This document shows, piece after piece, positions 1 to 7,228 of a DNA stretch of 16,727 nt. How positions within the stretch are numbered: the first letter of the stretch is position 1; each line of letters starts with the position of its first letter. The position numbers were made by a program, and so were the translations under genes. Under the pieces are notes generated by a model. It was not told the origin of the DNA. It made no database searches and saw only the letters and a program-made list of their open reading frames with translations. The stretch covers positions 1 to 16,727 of the forward strand of contig UQFC01000059.1 in the NCBI GenBank assembly GCA_900540335.1, written 5' to 3'. This stretch comes from an uncultured Clostridium sp. (GTDB lineage: Bacteria > Bacillota > Clostridia > Lachnospirales > Lachnospiraceae).

Positions 1-1
1 G

Positions 2-1321
2 CTGGAGGATATTCTGCCTCATATCAGGAATTTTCGGGTGAAGCTGCGCCGGGGCCTGTTCTGGTTTTATTTCGAGGAAAATACCAGAATTCCGAAGGTA
101 CAGCGGGAGAATACCTATCCCTGCCGGTATCTGGATCCTCATGGAAGCCAGCGTTTTCTTTTCCGGGTTTCTTATTATGAGAACCGGATCAATCTGGAGG
201 TATTTCATGCACTGACAGACGGTCTGGGAGCTGCGAATTTCCTGAAAAGTCTGACGGCCCAGTATCTGAATCTGAAACGGGGAGAGGTTTCTGATGAATG
301 GACCCCGGAGGATGACCGGGATGAGTCACAGCTTCGTTTTCACACAGAGGACAGCTATCTGGAAAATTACAGGGAAATGGAGCATAAAAGCTACAGCTCG
401 CGCCCTGCTTATCGTCTGGAGGGGGCTTATCTGCCTCTGGGAACCGGCCAGGTGCTTCACGGCTATGTGAATCTGGCACAGCTGAAGAAGGTATGCAAAA
501 GCCACAGGGTCAGTGTGACAAAGTACCTGGCAGCTGTTCTGATCTGGTCAATCTGGCAGGAATATCTCCAGGGAGGAGCTGCAAGGCTTCCTGTGGTTTT
601 AAACCTTCCCATTAATCTGAGAGCATTTTTTGGCTCTGAGACTATGGCGAATTTTTTTGCAGTCACGATGATCGGACAGCTTTTCTCAGATCCTCACATG
701 GATTTTGATACCCTTCTTGGAAGAATCAGCCGGCAGATGGATTGGAAAATTGATAAGGAGAAGCTGGAGCAGAATATTTCTTACAATGTATCAAATGAGA
801 AAAAGTGGTATTTAAGGGCCATTCCTCTGTTTATTAAAGCGCCGGTTCTCCGGATGATTTTTGGAATGAAGGATCGGGCGTATACCATGACGCTTTCCAA
901 TATTGGTCCCATATCCATGGACCCGCAGTACAGAGAGGATATTAAACGGTTCCACATGATGATCGGTGTTTCCAGAAAGCAGCCGGTGAAATGTGCAGTC
1001 TGTGCCTGGGGAGATGAAGTGGTTGTTACATTTACGTCTGTTTTTGCAGACAGCCGTCTTCAGAAGCAGTTTTTCAAAAAACTGAAGCAGGACGGTATTT
1101 CTGTGCGCCTGGAGGGCAATGAACTGTGCGCAGCAAGAAAGCGGGATATGTACCCGCGTATCCGCAAGATTCTGATTCTTCAGAAGGGCGGAGAGGAAAA
1201 GGCTGCCCGTCTGGCCCGAAAGGTTGGGCATACCGGCGGAACAGCAGCCAGAGGCATTTTTGAGTATGCAAGCGGACGGAGAAGCTGGGAGGACGAGTTA
1301 AAGCGCAGATTTCATGTATAA
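2..1321 (+). CDS. HxxxDG condensation-fold acyltransferase (alcohol acetyltransferase-like), 5' end outside window
   Basis: Partial gene. The frame is open back to base 2, and the residues before the GTG at 38 (LEDILPHIRNFR) read as normal protein, so the true start lies upstream. About 427 residues follow that GTG. The key motif is FHALTDG at about residues 56-62 counted from the GTG, an HxxxDG active site as in condensation-domain and alcohol O-acetyltransferase families. The His is the usual catalytic base and the Asp is structural. Near the C-terminal half, TLSNIGPI and VCAWGDEVVVTF fit the second half of this two-lobed fold. No membrane segment is visible. These enzymes transfer an acyl group from CoA or a carrier protein to an alcohol or amine; the substrate here is unknown. 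The alpha/beta hydrolase 150 bases downstream on the same strand suggests a shared lipid or ester pathway, which is inference. Confidence 0.72.
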   Translation: MEDILPHIRNFRVKLRRGLFWFYFEENTRIPKVQRENTYPCRYLDPHGSQRFLFRVSYYENRINLEVFHALTDGLGAANFLKSLTAQYLNLKRGEVSDEWTPEDDRDESQLRFHTEDSYLENYREMEHKSYSSRPAYRLEGAYLPLGTGQVLHGYVNLAQLKKVCKSHRVSVTKYLAAVLIWSIWQEYLQGGAARLPVVLNLPINLRAFFGSETMANFFAVTMIGQLFSDPHMDFDTLLGRISRQMDWKIDKEKLEQNISYNVSNEKKWYLRAIPLFIKAPVLRMIFGMKDRAYTMTLSNIGPISMDPQYREDIKRFHMMIGVSRKQPVKCAVCAWGDEVVVTFTSVFADSRLQKQFFKKLKQDGISVRLEGNELCAARKRDMYPRIRKILILQKGGEEKAARLARKVGHTGGTAARGIFEYASGRRSWEDELKRRFHV

Positions 1322-1471
1322 ATAAAATGCGGCAGTCTCAGATGCAGACAGAGGAGGCTGTGCAGGGCCGCAGTAAAAATCGGCAGAAGGAAAAACTGCG
1401 CAGAAGATGCAGTCTCACAGAAACTGCAGAAAAAGATAGACAGAATAAGTTGACAGGCAGCAGGTGAACGG

Positions 1472-2476
1472 ATGAGAAAAGAGAAAGTCAGTTTGCGGGG
1501 CAAGGTGGTACGGGACATGATGAAGAACATGATGGACTCGGCCATGGGACATAAGTTCCAGACAGGAGAATACCGGGCAAATCCGGTGGAGCCTGCCTGG
1601 ATCTGTCCGGCAGATTATGATTATGAGATTATTGAACTGGGGGACTGTAAGATGGAATATCTTCGGCCCTCCGGTGTTTTTACAGGCAGAGTAATTCTGC
1701 AGCTTCATGGAGGCGGGTATATTGGCCCCATGAAAAATACCTATCGGGATTTTGCCATGCAGTATTCCAGACGGAGTCTGGGAGGCGATGTGCTGACGGT
1801 GGATTACCGGGTTGCGCCCCGTTTTCCCTTTCCGGCGGCTTTGGGAGATGCAGTGGCTGCATATGGCTGGCTTTTGGAGGAGCGCCATTATGCGGCAGAG
1901 AAGATTATTGTAGCCGGTGATTCGGCAGGAGGCGGTCTGGCTCTGGCCCTTGTTTTGTACCTTCGGGATCACGGGCTTCCCATGCCGGGAGGAATGATTT
2001 TAATGTCTCCGTGGACGGATCTGACATGCAGCGGCGAGTCCCATACCTATAATTTTGATCGGGATCCCCAGTTTGGGGGAACCAGGGAAAATATGCTTTA
2101 CAACAGTCCTTATATTGGAGATGCAGATCCGGAGAATCCCTATATTTCCCCTGCCTTCGGAACTTATGAGGGTTTCCCGCCGGTGCTTTTGCAGGTGGGA
2201 AGCGAGGAGGTTCTGCTTTCGGATACCCTGACTGTGGCAGAAAAGCTGAAGAGAGCCCGCAGAAAGGTGAGGCTGTCAGTGTATGACGGAATGTTTCATG
2301 TATTCCAGATGGCTATGCGTCTGATTCCGGAAAGCCGGGAAGCATGGGATGAGGTCAGCCGTTTTCTGGAAATTATTTATGGAATAGAACAAAAAAGAGA
2401 AGGACGTCCGGTCCGGGTAGTCAAATCCGGAAGAAAACGAAAACGGAAGCCGGGAAAATACGGGAGAGACAGATAA
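1472..2476 (+). CDS. alpha/beta hydrolase, hormone-sensitive-lipase type (esterase/lipase)
   Basis: This 334-residue cytoplasmic-looking protein has the marks of the HSL (family IV) esterases. HGGGY (79-83) forms the oxyanion hole. GDSAGGG (149-155) carries the nucleophile Ser151. FHVF (275-278) carries the catalytic His276. The acidic residue usually sits in a G-x-x-D-x-L segment, but the matching stretch here is GSEEVLLSD (243-251), so a Glu or the later Asp must serve. DYRVAPRFPFPAAL (111-124) is the conserved block after the oxyanion loop. The last ~25 residues are very basic (RKRKRKPGK) and extend past the fold. The ATG at 1472 has only a weak site (cagcaggtg) upstream, so a later start at Met16-Met21 is possible. 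The enzyme should hydrolyse a short- or medium-chain ester; the substrate is unknown. The rlmH start follows its stop by one base. Confidence 0.85.
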   Translation: MRKEKVSLRGKVVRDMMKNMMDSAMGHKFQTGEYRANPVEPAWICPADYDYEIIELGDCKMEYLRPSGVFTGRVILQLHGGGYIGPMKNTYRDFAMQYSRRSLGGDVLTVDYRVAPRFPFPAALGDAVAAYGWLLEERHYAAEKIIVAGDSAGGGLALALVLYLRDHGLPMPGGMILMSPWTDLTCSGESHTYNFDRDPQFGGTRENMLYNSPYIGDADPENPYISPAFGTYEGFPPVLLQVGSEEVLLSDTLTVAEKLKRARRKVRLSVYDGMFHVFQMAMRLIPESREAWDEVSRFLEIIYGIEQKREGRPVRVVKSGRKRKRKPGKYGRDR

Positions 2477-2477
2477 A

Positions 2478-2957
2478 GTGAAGATTACAGTGATTGCAGT
2501 TGGAAAGATCAAAGAAAAATTTTATACAGATGCCATTGCAGAATACAGCAAACGGCTGAGCCGTTATTGCCGGCTGGAAATCATTCAGGTGGCAGATGAA
2601 AAAACGCCGGATGGAGCCAGTGAGGCTCAGGAACGGCAGATTAAGGAAAAAGAGGGAAGCAGAATTCTGGCGCAGATTAAGGACGGGGCTTATGTGATTG
2701 CCCTGGCTGTGCAGGGAATCATGCTGAGCTCGGAACAGCTGGCGGGTAAACTGAACAGGCTGGGAGTAGATGGTCAGAGCCAGATTGTTTTGATTATCGG
2801 AGGTTCTCTCGGGCTTTCTGACGAGGTTCTGAAACGGGCGGATTATCATCTGAGTTTTTCTCCCATGACGTTTCCCCATCAGCTGATGCGGGTGATTTTG
2901 CTGGAGCAGATTTACCGCAGCTACCGGATTATCAGCGGAGAACCTTATCACAAATAA
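2478..2957 (+). CDS. rlmH: 23S rRNA (pseudouridine1915-N3)-methyltransferase RlmH
   Basis: The protein has 159 residues, the standard length for RlmH (YbeA/YydA), a SPOUT-class methyltransferase. RlmH uses S-adenosylmethionine to methylate N3 of pseudouridine 1915 in helix 69 of 23S rRNA on assembled 70S ribosomes. The N-terminus MKITVIAVGKIKE and the knotted C-terminal segment are diagnostic: LIIGGSLGLSDEV (104-116) is the cofactor loop, and MTFPHQLMRVILLEQIYR followed by GEPYHK closes the protein. The start is GTG at 2478, one base after the hydrolase stop, with gggaga about a dozen bases upstream, so translational coupling is likely. The gene converges on the response regulator with only 15 bases between stops and no terminator visible between them. 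The identification is secure. Confidence 0.97.
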   Translation: MKITVIAVGKIKEKFYTDAIAEYSKRLSRYCRLEIIQVADEKTPDGASEAQERQIKEKEGSRILAQIKDGAYVIALAVQGIMLSSEQLAGKLNRLGVDGQSQIVLIIGGSLGLSDEVLKRADYHLSFSPMTFPHQLMRVILLEQIYRSYRIISGEPYHK

Positions 2958-2972
2958 CAATGAGAGACGGTT

Positions 2973-3659
2973 TCAGGGGACAAAGCGGTATCCCAGTCCC
3001 CGAACCGTAAGAATGTGAGCGGGCTTCTGGCGATCGTCTTCGATCTTGCTCCGAAGGCGGTTGATATAAACCATGATGGCATTGTCATCGACGGCCACAG
3101 AATTGCCCCAGACAGCTTCATAAATCATATCTTTCGTAAAAATCTGTCCCGGGTTCTGAAGAAACAGCAGAAAAAGAGCGGATTCCCGGGAGGAAAAATC
3201 AAGTTCTTTTCCATTCTTAAAAAAGCGCATGGTTGTATACTGATAAGAAAACGGTCCGCATTCCAGAGCGGAAGCGTGGTCAAGAATGCTGTCCTTGTTG
3301 CGTCGGATCAGGGCCTTGACCTTGGCTCCCAGAACCAGGGGGCGAAAAGGCTTGGTAATATAATCATCAGCGCCGACAGACAGTCCGTAAAGAGAGTCAT
3401 AGTCTTCATTTCTTCCGCTGACAATCATCACAGGAGTTTTGATTCCACGGTTTCTCAGCTGCTTGATTACATCAAAACCCTCCATATCACCCAGCATCAC
3501 ATCCATTAAAATCACATCAAAGGACTGGGCTGCAAGAATGTCCAGGGCCTCCTGTCCGCTGCCTGCGGAAACAGTCTCCAGCTCATTGCTGCTCATAACC
3601 TTTTCCAGAAGTTTTACAATAAACGGATCATCATCCACAATCAGTACCCGATCTTTCAT
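2973..3659 (-). CDS. OmpR/PhoB-family response regulator
   Basis: This 228-residue transcription factor has a receiver domain (about 3-118) and a winged-helix DNA-binding domain (about 140-228). The receiver has the acidic cluster VDDD (8-11), phospho-acceptor Asp53 in VILMDVML, a switch Ser81 in MIVSG, and Lys103 in ITKPF, so it should accept phosphate normally. The effector domain shows the OmpR pattern: SRESALFLLFLQNPGQ, then MIYEAVWG, INRLRSKIE and VRGLGYRF. I chose ATG at 3659-3657. An upstream in-frame TTG (3686) would add nine residues, and the only good Shine-Dalgarno (AAGGGGG) lies after that TTG, though 14 bases from the ATG. The gene diverges from the damaged sensor kinase. The two may once have been partners, but that kinase carries its own receiver and a HEFNN H-box, so pairing is uncertain. 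Confidence 0.93.
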   Translation of the reverse strand: MKDRVLIVDDDPFIVKLLEKVMSSNELETVSAGSGQEALDILAAQSFDVILMDVMLGDMEGFDVIKQLRNRGIKTPVMIVSGRNEDYDSLYGLSVGADDYITKPFRPLVLGAKVKALIRRNKDSILDHASALECGPFSYQYTTMRFFKNGKELDFSSRESALFLLFLQNPGQIFTKDMIYEAVWGNSVAVDDNAIMVYINRLRSKIEDDRQKPAHILTVRGLGYRFVP

Positions 3660-3776
3660 ACGTTTCTTTTGTTCCCCCTTGCACAAGGTATATCATGAAA
3701 AATTGATATATACACAGATTTCAGCAGGATCTGGAAGGAATATCGGGATTCCATTATCAATCAGCAGAAGGAGCAG

Positions 3777-6700
3777 ATGGTTCTGAATGTAAAAAGCCTT
3801 CGGGATAATCTGAGACTTTTTATTTCCGAATGTATTGCGGATCTGGATGGGCTTCACCGGCTCAGCTCTGCTCAGAGAGAGGAGAATCAGGAGCTTCTTG
3901 AAGATTATGTGGACTCTCACAGCCGTTTTGTGTATGATGTTTGTCTGGAGGAAGCGGATCAGCTTTTGTACAGTACCAGGGGAAGCAGAATTGAGAAAGT
4001 ATATTCTGACAGCAGAATTGACGAAACAAAGAATTTAATGCTGGCTGAGTTAAATGACGGAAAAATGTATCTGGTTCTCCGGGAAGCTCTGGAGAACGGA
4101 AAAAGCCTTTCCATGGTAATTCGACTGGAGGAATATTATCAGGCAATGATAGAAAATCTCCGGATTGGAACAAGCGGGTATGTGATTGTGAAGGATTCCT
4201 CCGGGATAATTCTGATGCATCCGGAGCAGCAGCAGTGGGGGATCAATGTAATCGAGGGGCGTATGGCCATGTATCCGGAACTGAATCTGGAAAGCCTGTC
4301 CCGGATGATAGATCACCAGAAGCAGGGAATGGAGGGAACAGAGGAATACTATTCTTACTGGTGGACGAAAGACGGGTATCCCAGGGTGAGAAAAATCTGC
4401 GCCTATGCGCCTGCCTGGATAGGAGATGATTTTCTGATTGTCAGTGAGGTGATTGATTATGATGATATTTATCAGCCCATTGCATCCGGCGTTCTGAAGC
4501 TTTTTTGTTTCTGTCTCTTTATTTTTTCCATTCTGGCAGTGATGACCATGTCTATGCTCCGAATGGCCCGGCAGAGAAAACAGGATACCAGGCAGATTGC
4601 TTATCTGACAGAGCTGAACAGGATTCTGGAGGATATGCACCGCAGTGAGGAAACCATTGCCCACCAGCAGCGCCTTCAGATTATGGGAACCATGACAGGG
4701 GGAATTGCCCACGAATTCAACAATCTGCTGACGCCGATTATGGGGTATGCCGATCTGCTGATGATGGAGCTTCCGGAGGATTCTGAGCAGCAGGAATATG
4801 CCATGGAGATTTGTGAAGCAGCAGAAAAGGCAAAGGATATTGTGCGTCAGATTTCTTCTCTCAGCAGGAAAAACATGGAAACCGTATTTAAAATTGAAAA
4901 GGCGGATCGGCTGATTACCCGCGCCATGAAAATGGTTCGCTCTGTCTGTCCGTCCCATGTACATCTGGAGCAGGATATCTGCCTGAATGGAGAGTGTGTG
5001 CTGTGCAATGAAACCCAGCTGAACCAGGTGATTTTAAATATCTGTGTAAACAGTGTCCATGCCATCGGTCACAATCCGGGTACCCTCCATGTATCGGCAA
5101 GAACCGTGGAGCCGGGGCAGATTCCGGCAGGTCATGATCCGGGAAACTGGGAAAAATATCTCTGTCTGGAATTTCAGGATAACGGCTGCGGGATGAGCAG
5201 TGAAGTAAAGGCACGGATGTTTGATCCGTTTTTTACAACAAAAAAGGGCGGAAAGGGAACGGGACTCGGCCTGGCTCTGGTGGAACAGATTGTTGCTTCA
5301 CACAAGGGCTTTGTGGAGGTGGAAAGCACTCCGGGAGAGGGAACCGTGATGTCTGTATACCTGCCGGTCAGCCAGCAGAAGGAGCAGGAACCCGGGGAAA
5401 CCGGACCGGAAGAGAACAGAGAAAAACGGGAGGAAAGGGCTTCAGACAGACCGGAACTTTCGATTCTGGCAGCGGATGACAATCCCAAGGTGCTTGGGCT
5501 TTTAGAACGGGATGCAGAACGGATTTCAGTAACCCTGAAGGGCTGTATGAGCATGGAGGAGGCTGAGGAGCTTCTGAAATACCAGGAGGACAGAATAGGG
5601 AAAAATTTCGATGTAATTGAAAAGGGGGAAAATGACATGAATGAAACGATGCTCGCCATGCTTGGTTTTGCAACGATCGTCATGATCATCGTGCTGCTGC
5701 TGCGGAATATTACCGTACCTGCCATTGCGTTTATTGGCGTATCAACGGTTACCGCTCTGATTCTGGTTCTGACAGGAACCTATTCCATCAGCGAGATGGG
5801 AGAATTTATTACCGAGGGTGTAAAGGGCGTACACTCTACGGCCGCTTTGTTTATTTTTTCCGTGCTGTTTTTCGGAATTATGACAGATGTGGGAATGTTT
5901 GACCGCATTATCAATGCGCTGATGAAGCGGGTGGGAAACAACGTAGTAGGTGTTGCTCTGATGACCTGTATTATTGCCATGATTGGACATCTGGACGGAG
6001 GCGGCGCTTCGACCTTTCTGATTACCATTCCGGCTATGCTTCCTGTTTATAAAAAGCTGAAAATGCGTCCGACTACGCTGCTGTTAATCTGTGTAACAGC
6101 TATGGGCGTTATGAATCTTCTTCCCTGGGGCGGACCTACCATGCGGTCTGCATCTGTTCTCGGGATTGATGCCAATGTACTTTGGATGAAGCTTCTGCCC
6201 ATGCAGCTTGTGGGGATTGTAATTGCCCTGTTTACTGCTGTATTCTGGGGAACCGTGGAGAAAAGACGGGGCGCAGGAGAAAACAGCTCCCTGGTAATCG
6301 AAGGTTATGAGGAGACTGAGGAGGCAGCACAGGCAGGTGCTGACAACGGACTGGCAAGACCGAAGCTGTTTGTATTTAACCTGATCTGGACTCTGGCAAT
6401 TATCGTCGCTCTTGTATTTTTAAAGGTTCCCTCCTACTATACCTTTATGGTGGGATGTGTGGTTGCTCTTCTTGTAAATTATCCCGGGGCAAAGCTTCAG
6501 GGAAAAATAATCAAGTCTCATGCAGGTCCGGCGCTGACCATGGCCTCTACCATTCTGGCAGCAGGCGTATTCCTGGGTGTGCTTGAGGACAGCCAGATTA
6601 TGAATCACATGGCAACCATGCTGGCATCTCTGATGCCTCAGTCAATGGGACGGTACCTGCCTCTGATTATTGGTGTGCTTTCCGTACCGCTTACTCTGAT

Positions 6701-6974
6701 GTTCTGTACAGACTCCTATTTCTATGGACTGCTTCCGGTGCTGATTGGAGTCGGAAACCAGTTTGGTGTGGATCCGGCCCATACAGCAATCACCATGGTG
6801 GTATGCCGCAACTGCGCTACCTTTATCAGTCCGGTTGTTCCGGCAACCTTCCTGGGAATCGGCCTTGCAGGAGTGGAAATCAAGGATCACATTAAGACCT
6901 GCTTCTTCTGGATCTGGGGCGTCAGCATTGTATGTCTGATTGCCGGCCTGGTTCTGGGAGTGTTGACTATCTGA
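3777..6974 (+). CDS. Hybrid sensor histidine kinase, truncated at both ends and fused in frame to a CitMHS transporter (1065 codons)
   Basis: Residues 1-238 resemble an extracytoplasmic Cache-type sensor (GYVIVKDSSGIILMHPE at 134-150). A membrane helix is at 239-260. The dimerisation/phospho-acceptor helix carries HEFNNLLTP with His312. The ATPase domain shows an N box (NICVNSVHAI, 421-430), G1 (DNGCG, 468-472), an F box (FDPFFTTKK) and G2 (GKGTGLGLAL, 492-501). A charged linker (532-560) leads to a receiver that begins LSILAADDNP (561-570). It breaks off after FDVI (611-614), where the phospho-acceptor Asp should follow. Five codons later, Met621 starts a complete CitMHS protein. Upstream, the frame is open to a stop at 3696-3698 and encodes kinase-like sequence (IWKEYRDSIINQQ) without an ATG, GTG or TTG, so the first membrane helix is absent. 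I read this as a kinase remnant, though a working fusion is possible. ATG 3777 has AAGGAG only three bases upstream. Confidence 0.7.
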   Translation: MVLNVKSLRDNLRLFISECIADLDGLHRLSSAQREENQELLEDYVDSHSRFVYDVCLEEADQLLYSTRGSRIEKVYSDSRIDETKNLMLAELNDGKMYLVLREALENGKSLSMVIRLEEYYQAMIENLRIGTSGYVIVKDSSGIILMHPEQQQWGINVIEGRMAMYPELNLESLSRMIDHQKQGMEGTEEYYSYWWTKDGYPRVRKICAYAPAWIGDDFLIVSEVIDYDDIYQPIASGVLKLFCFCLFIFSILAVMTMSMLRMARQRKQDTRQIAYLTELNRILEDMHRSEETIAHQQRLQIMGTMTGGIAHEFNNLLTPIMGYADLLMMELPEDSEQQEYAMEICEAAEKAKDIVRQISSLSRKNMETVFKIEKADRLITRAMKMVRSVCPSHVHLEQDICLNGECVLCNETQLNQVILNICVNSVHAIGHNPGTLHVSARTVEPGQIPAGHDPGNWEKYLCLEFQDNGCGMSSEVKARMFDPFFTTKKGGKGTGLGLALVEQIVASHKGFVEVESTPGEGTVMSVYLPVSQQKEQEPGETGPEENREKREERASDRPELSILAADDNPKVLGLLERDAERISVTLKGCMSMEEAEELLKYQEDRIGKNFDVIEKGENDMNETMLAMLGFATIVMIIVLLLRNITVPAIAFIGVSTVTALILVLTGTYSISEMGEFITEGVKGVHSTAALFIFSVLFFGIMTDVGMFDRIINALMKRVGNNVVGVALMTCIIAMIGHLDGGGASTFLITIPAMLPVYKKLKMRPTTLLLICVTAMGVMNLLPWGGPTMRSASVLGIDANVLWMKLLPMQLVGIVIALFTAVFWGTVEKRRGAGENSSLVIEGYEETEEAAQAGADNGLARPKLFVFNLIWTLAIIVALVFLKVPSYYTFMVGCVVALLVNYPGAKLQGKIIKSHAGPALTMASTILAAGVFLGVLEDSQIMNHMATMLASLMPQSMGRYLPLIIGVLSVPLTLMFCTDSYFYGLLPVLIGVGNQFGVDPAHTAITMVVCRNCATFISPVVPATFLGIGLAGVEIKDHIKTCFFWIWGVSIVCLIAGLVLGVLTI
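5637..6974 (+). CDS. CitMHS-family (citrate-metal/H+ symporter) carboxylate transporter, internal start
   Basis: A complete 445-residue membrane transporter of the CitMHS branch of the ion-transporter superfamily. Bacillus CitM and CitH of this branch import citrate complexed with divalent metals using protons. Hydrophobic helices span the length, with a charged cytoplasmic loop at about 207-242 that splits two halves. Each half has a re-entrant signature: HLDGGGASTFLIT (118-130) with PWGGPTMRSA (163-172), and CTDSYFYGLLP (357-367) with SPVVPATFLGIGL (398-410). The ATG at 5637 is preceded by AAGGGGG eight bases away, a strong site that argues for independent translation even though the kinase frame runs straight into it. 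No separate promoter is visible, so expression may depend on transcription through the kinase remnant. The substrate could be citrate or another di/tricarboxylate. A terminator follows 65 bases after the stop. Confidence 0.9.
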   Translation: MNETMLAMLGFATIVMIIVLLLRNITVPAIAFIGVSTVTALILVLTGTYSISEMGEFITEGVKGVHSTAALFIFSVLFFGIMTDVGMFDRIINALMKRVGNNVVGVALMTCIIAMIGHLDGGGASTFLITIPAMLPVYKKLKMRPTTLLLICVTAMGVMNLLPWGGPTMRSASVLGIDANVLWMKLLPMQLVGIVIALFTAVFWGTVEKRRGAGENSSLVIEGYEETEEAAQAGADNGLARPKLFVFNLIWTLAIIVALVFLKVPSYYTFMVGCVVALLVNYPGAKLQGKIIKSHAGPALTMASTILAAGVFLGVLEDSQIMNHMATMLASLMPQSMGRYLPLIIGVLSVPLTLMFCTDSYFYGLLPVLIGVGNQFGVDPAHTAITMVVCRNCATFISPVVPATFLGIGLAGVEIKDHIKTCFFWIWGVSIVCLIAGLVLGVLTI

Positions 6975-7039
6975 TTGAAAACGGCATACAGAATACCGGA
7001 CCTCCATACCGGTATCTGTAATCCCCATGCCAGCGAAAA

Positions 7040-7083
7040 GGGAGAACGGTCCGCCTGCAAAACGGTCTGTTCTCTCTTTTTTT
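7040..7083 (+). terminator. Rho-independent terminator after the CitMHS gene
   Basis: The arm GAGAACGGTCCG (7042-7053; one G·U pair and one T-T mismatch) pairs with CGGTCTGTTCTC (7063-7074) across a 9-base loop. Seven Ts follow at 7077-7083. It lies 65 bases past the transporter stop and ends that transcription unit. The rest of 6975-7150 holds nothing else I can support. Confidence 0.85.
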
Positions 7084-7150
7084 GCGCAGGAAATTGAAGA
7101 AGCATCTGCAAATTTAATAAAAATGAAAGATTTCCGGGAGGGTAGAGCCA

Positions 7151-7179
7151 TTGCGGTTTTGCAGGCATTTTTGTATAAT
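7151..7179 (+). promoter_or_regulatory. Sigma-A promoter of the secreted cell-wall-binding protein
   Basis: TTGCGG (7151-7156) and a perfect TATAAT (7174-7179) are separated by 17 bases. The start codon lies 50 bases past the -10 box, and the preceding unit ends at the terminator at 7040-7083, so this gene should be transcribed alone from here. Confidence 0.75.
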
Positions 7180-7228
7180 ACTTATAAATGATAATGCAGA
7201 ACCAATGGTTCTTGAAGGAGGTTTTACC

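Noticed and set aside
38..40. GTG as the true start of the first gene
   Set aside because: The reading frame continues to base 2 with protein-like sequence before it, so the gene starts outside the window.
1327..1467. A 46-codon reading frame between the acyltransferase and the hydrolase
   Set aside because: It has no ribosome binding site, is rich in Gln/Arg/Lys without hydrophobic core, and resembles no family I know. It may be decayed sequence.
2958..2972. A terminator between rlmH and the convergent regulator
   Set aside because: The 15-base gap contains no inverted repeat or T-tract.
3684..3686. TTG as the response regulator start
   Set aside because: The best Shine-Dalgarno lies after it, and the family normally begins just before the beta-1 strand, as ATG 3659 does.
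3439..3786. Antisense reading frames over the response regulator
   Set aside because: They are low-complexity Ser/Ile-rich shadows with no ribosome binding site, opposite a well-conserved gene.
6994..7020. Short palindrome ATACCGGTAT after the transporter
   Set aside because: It has no T-tract and lies in the run-up to the real terminator; it is too short to assign a role.
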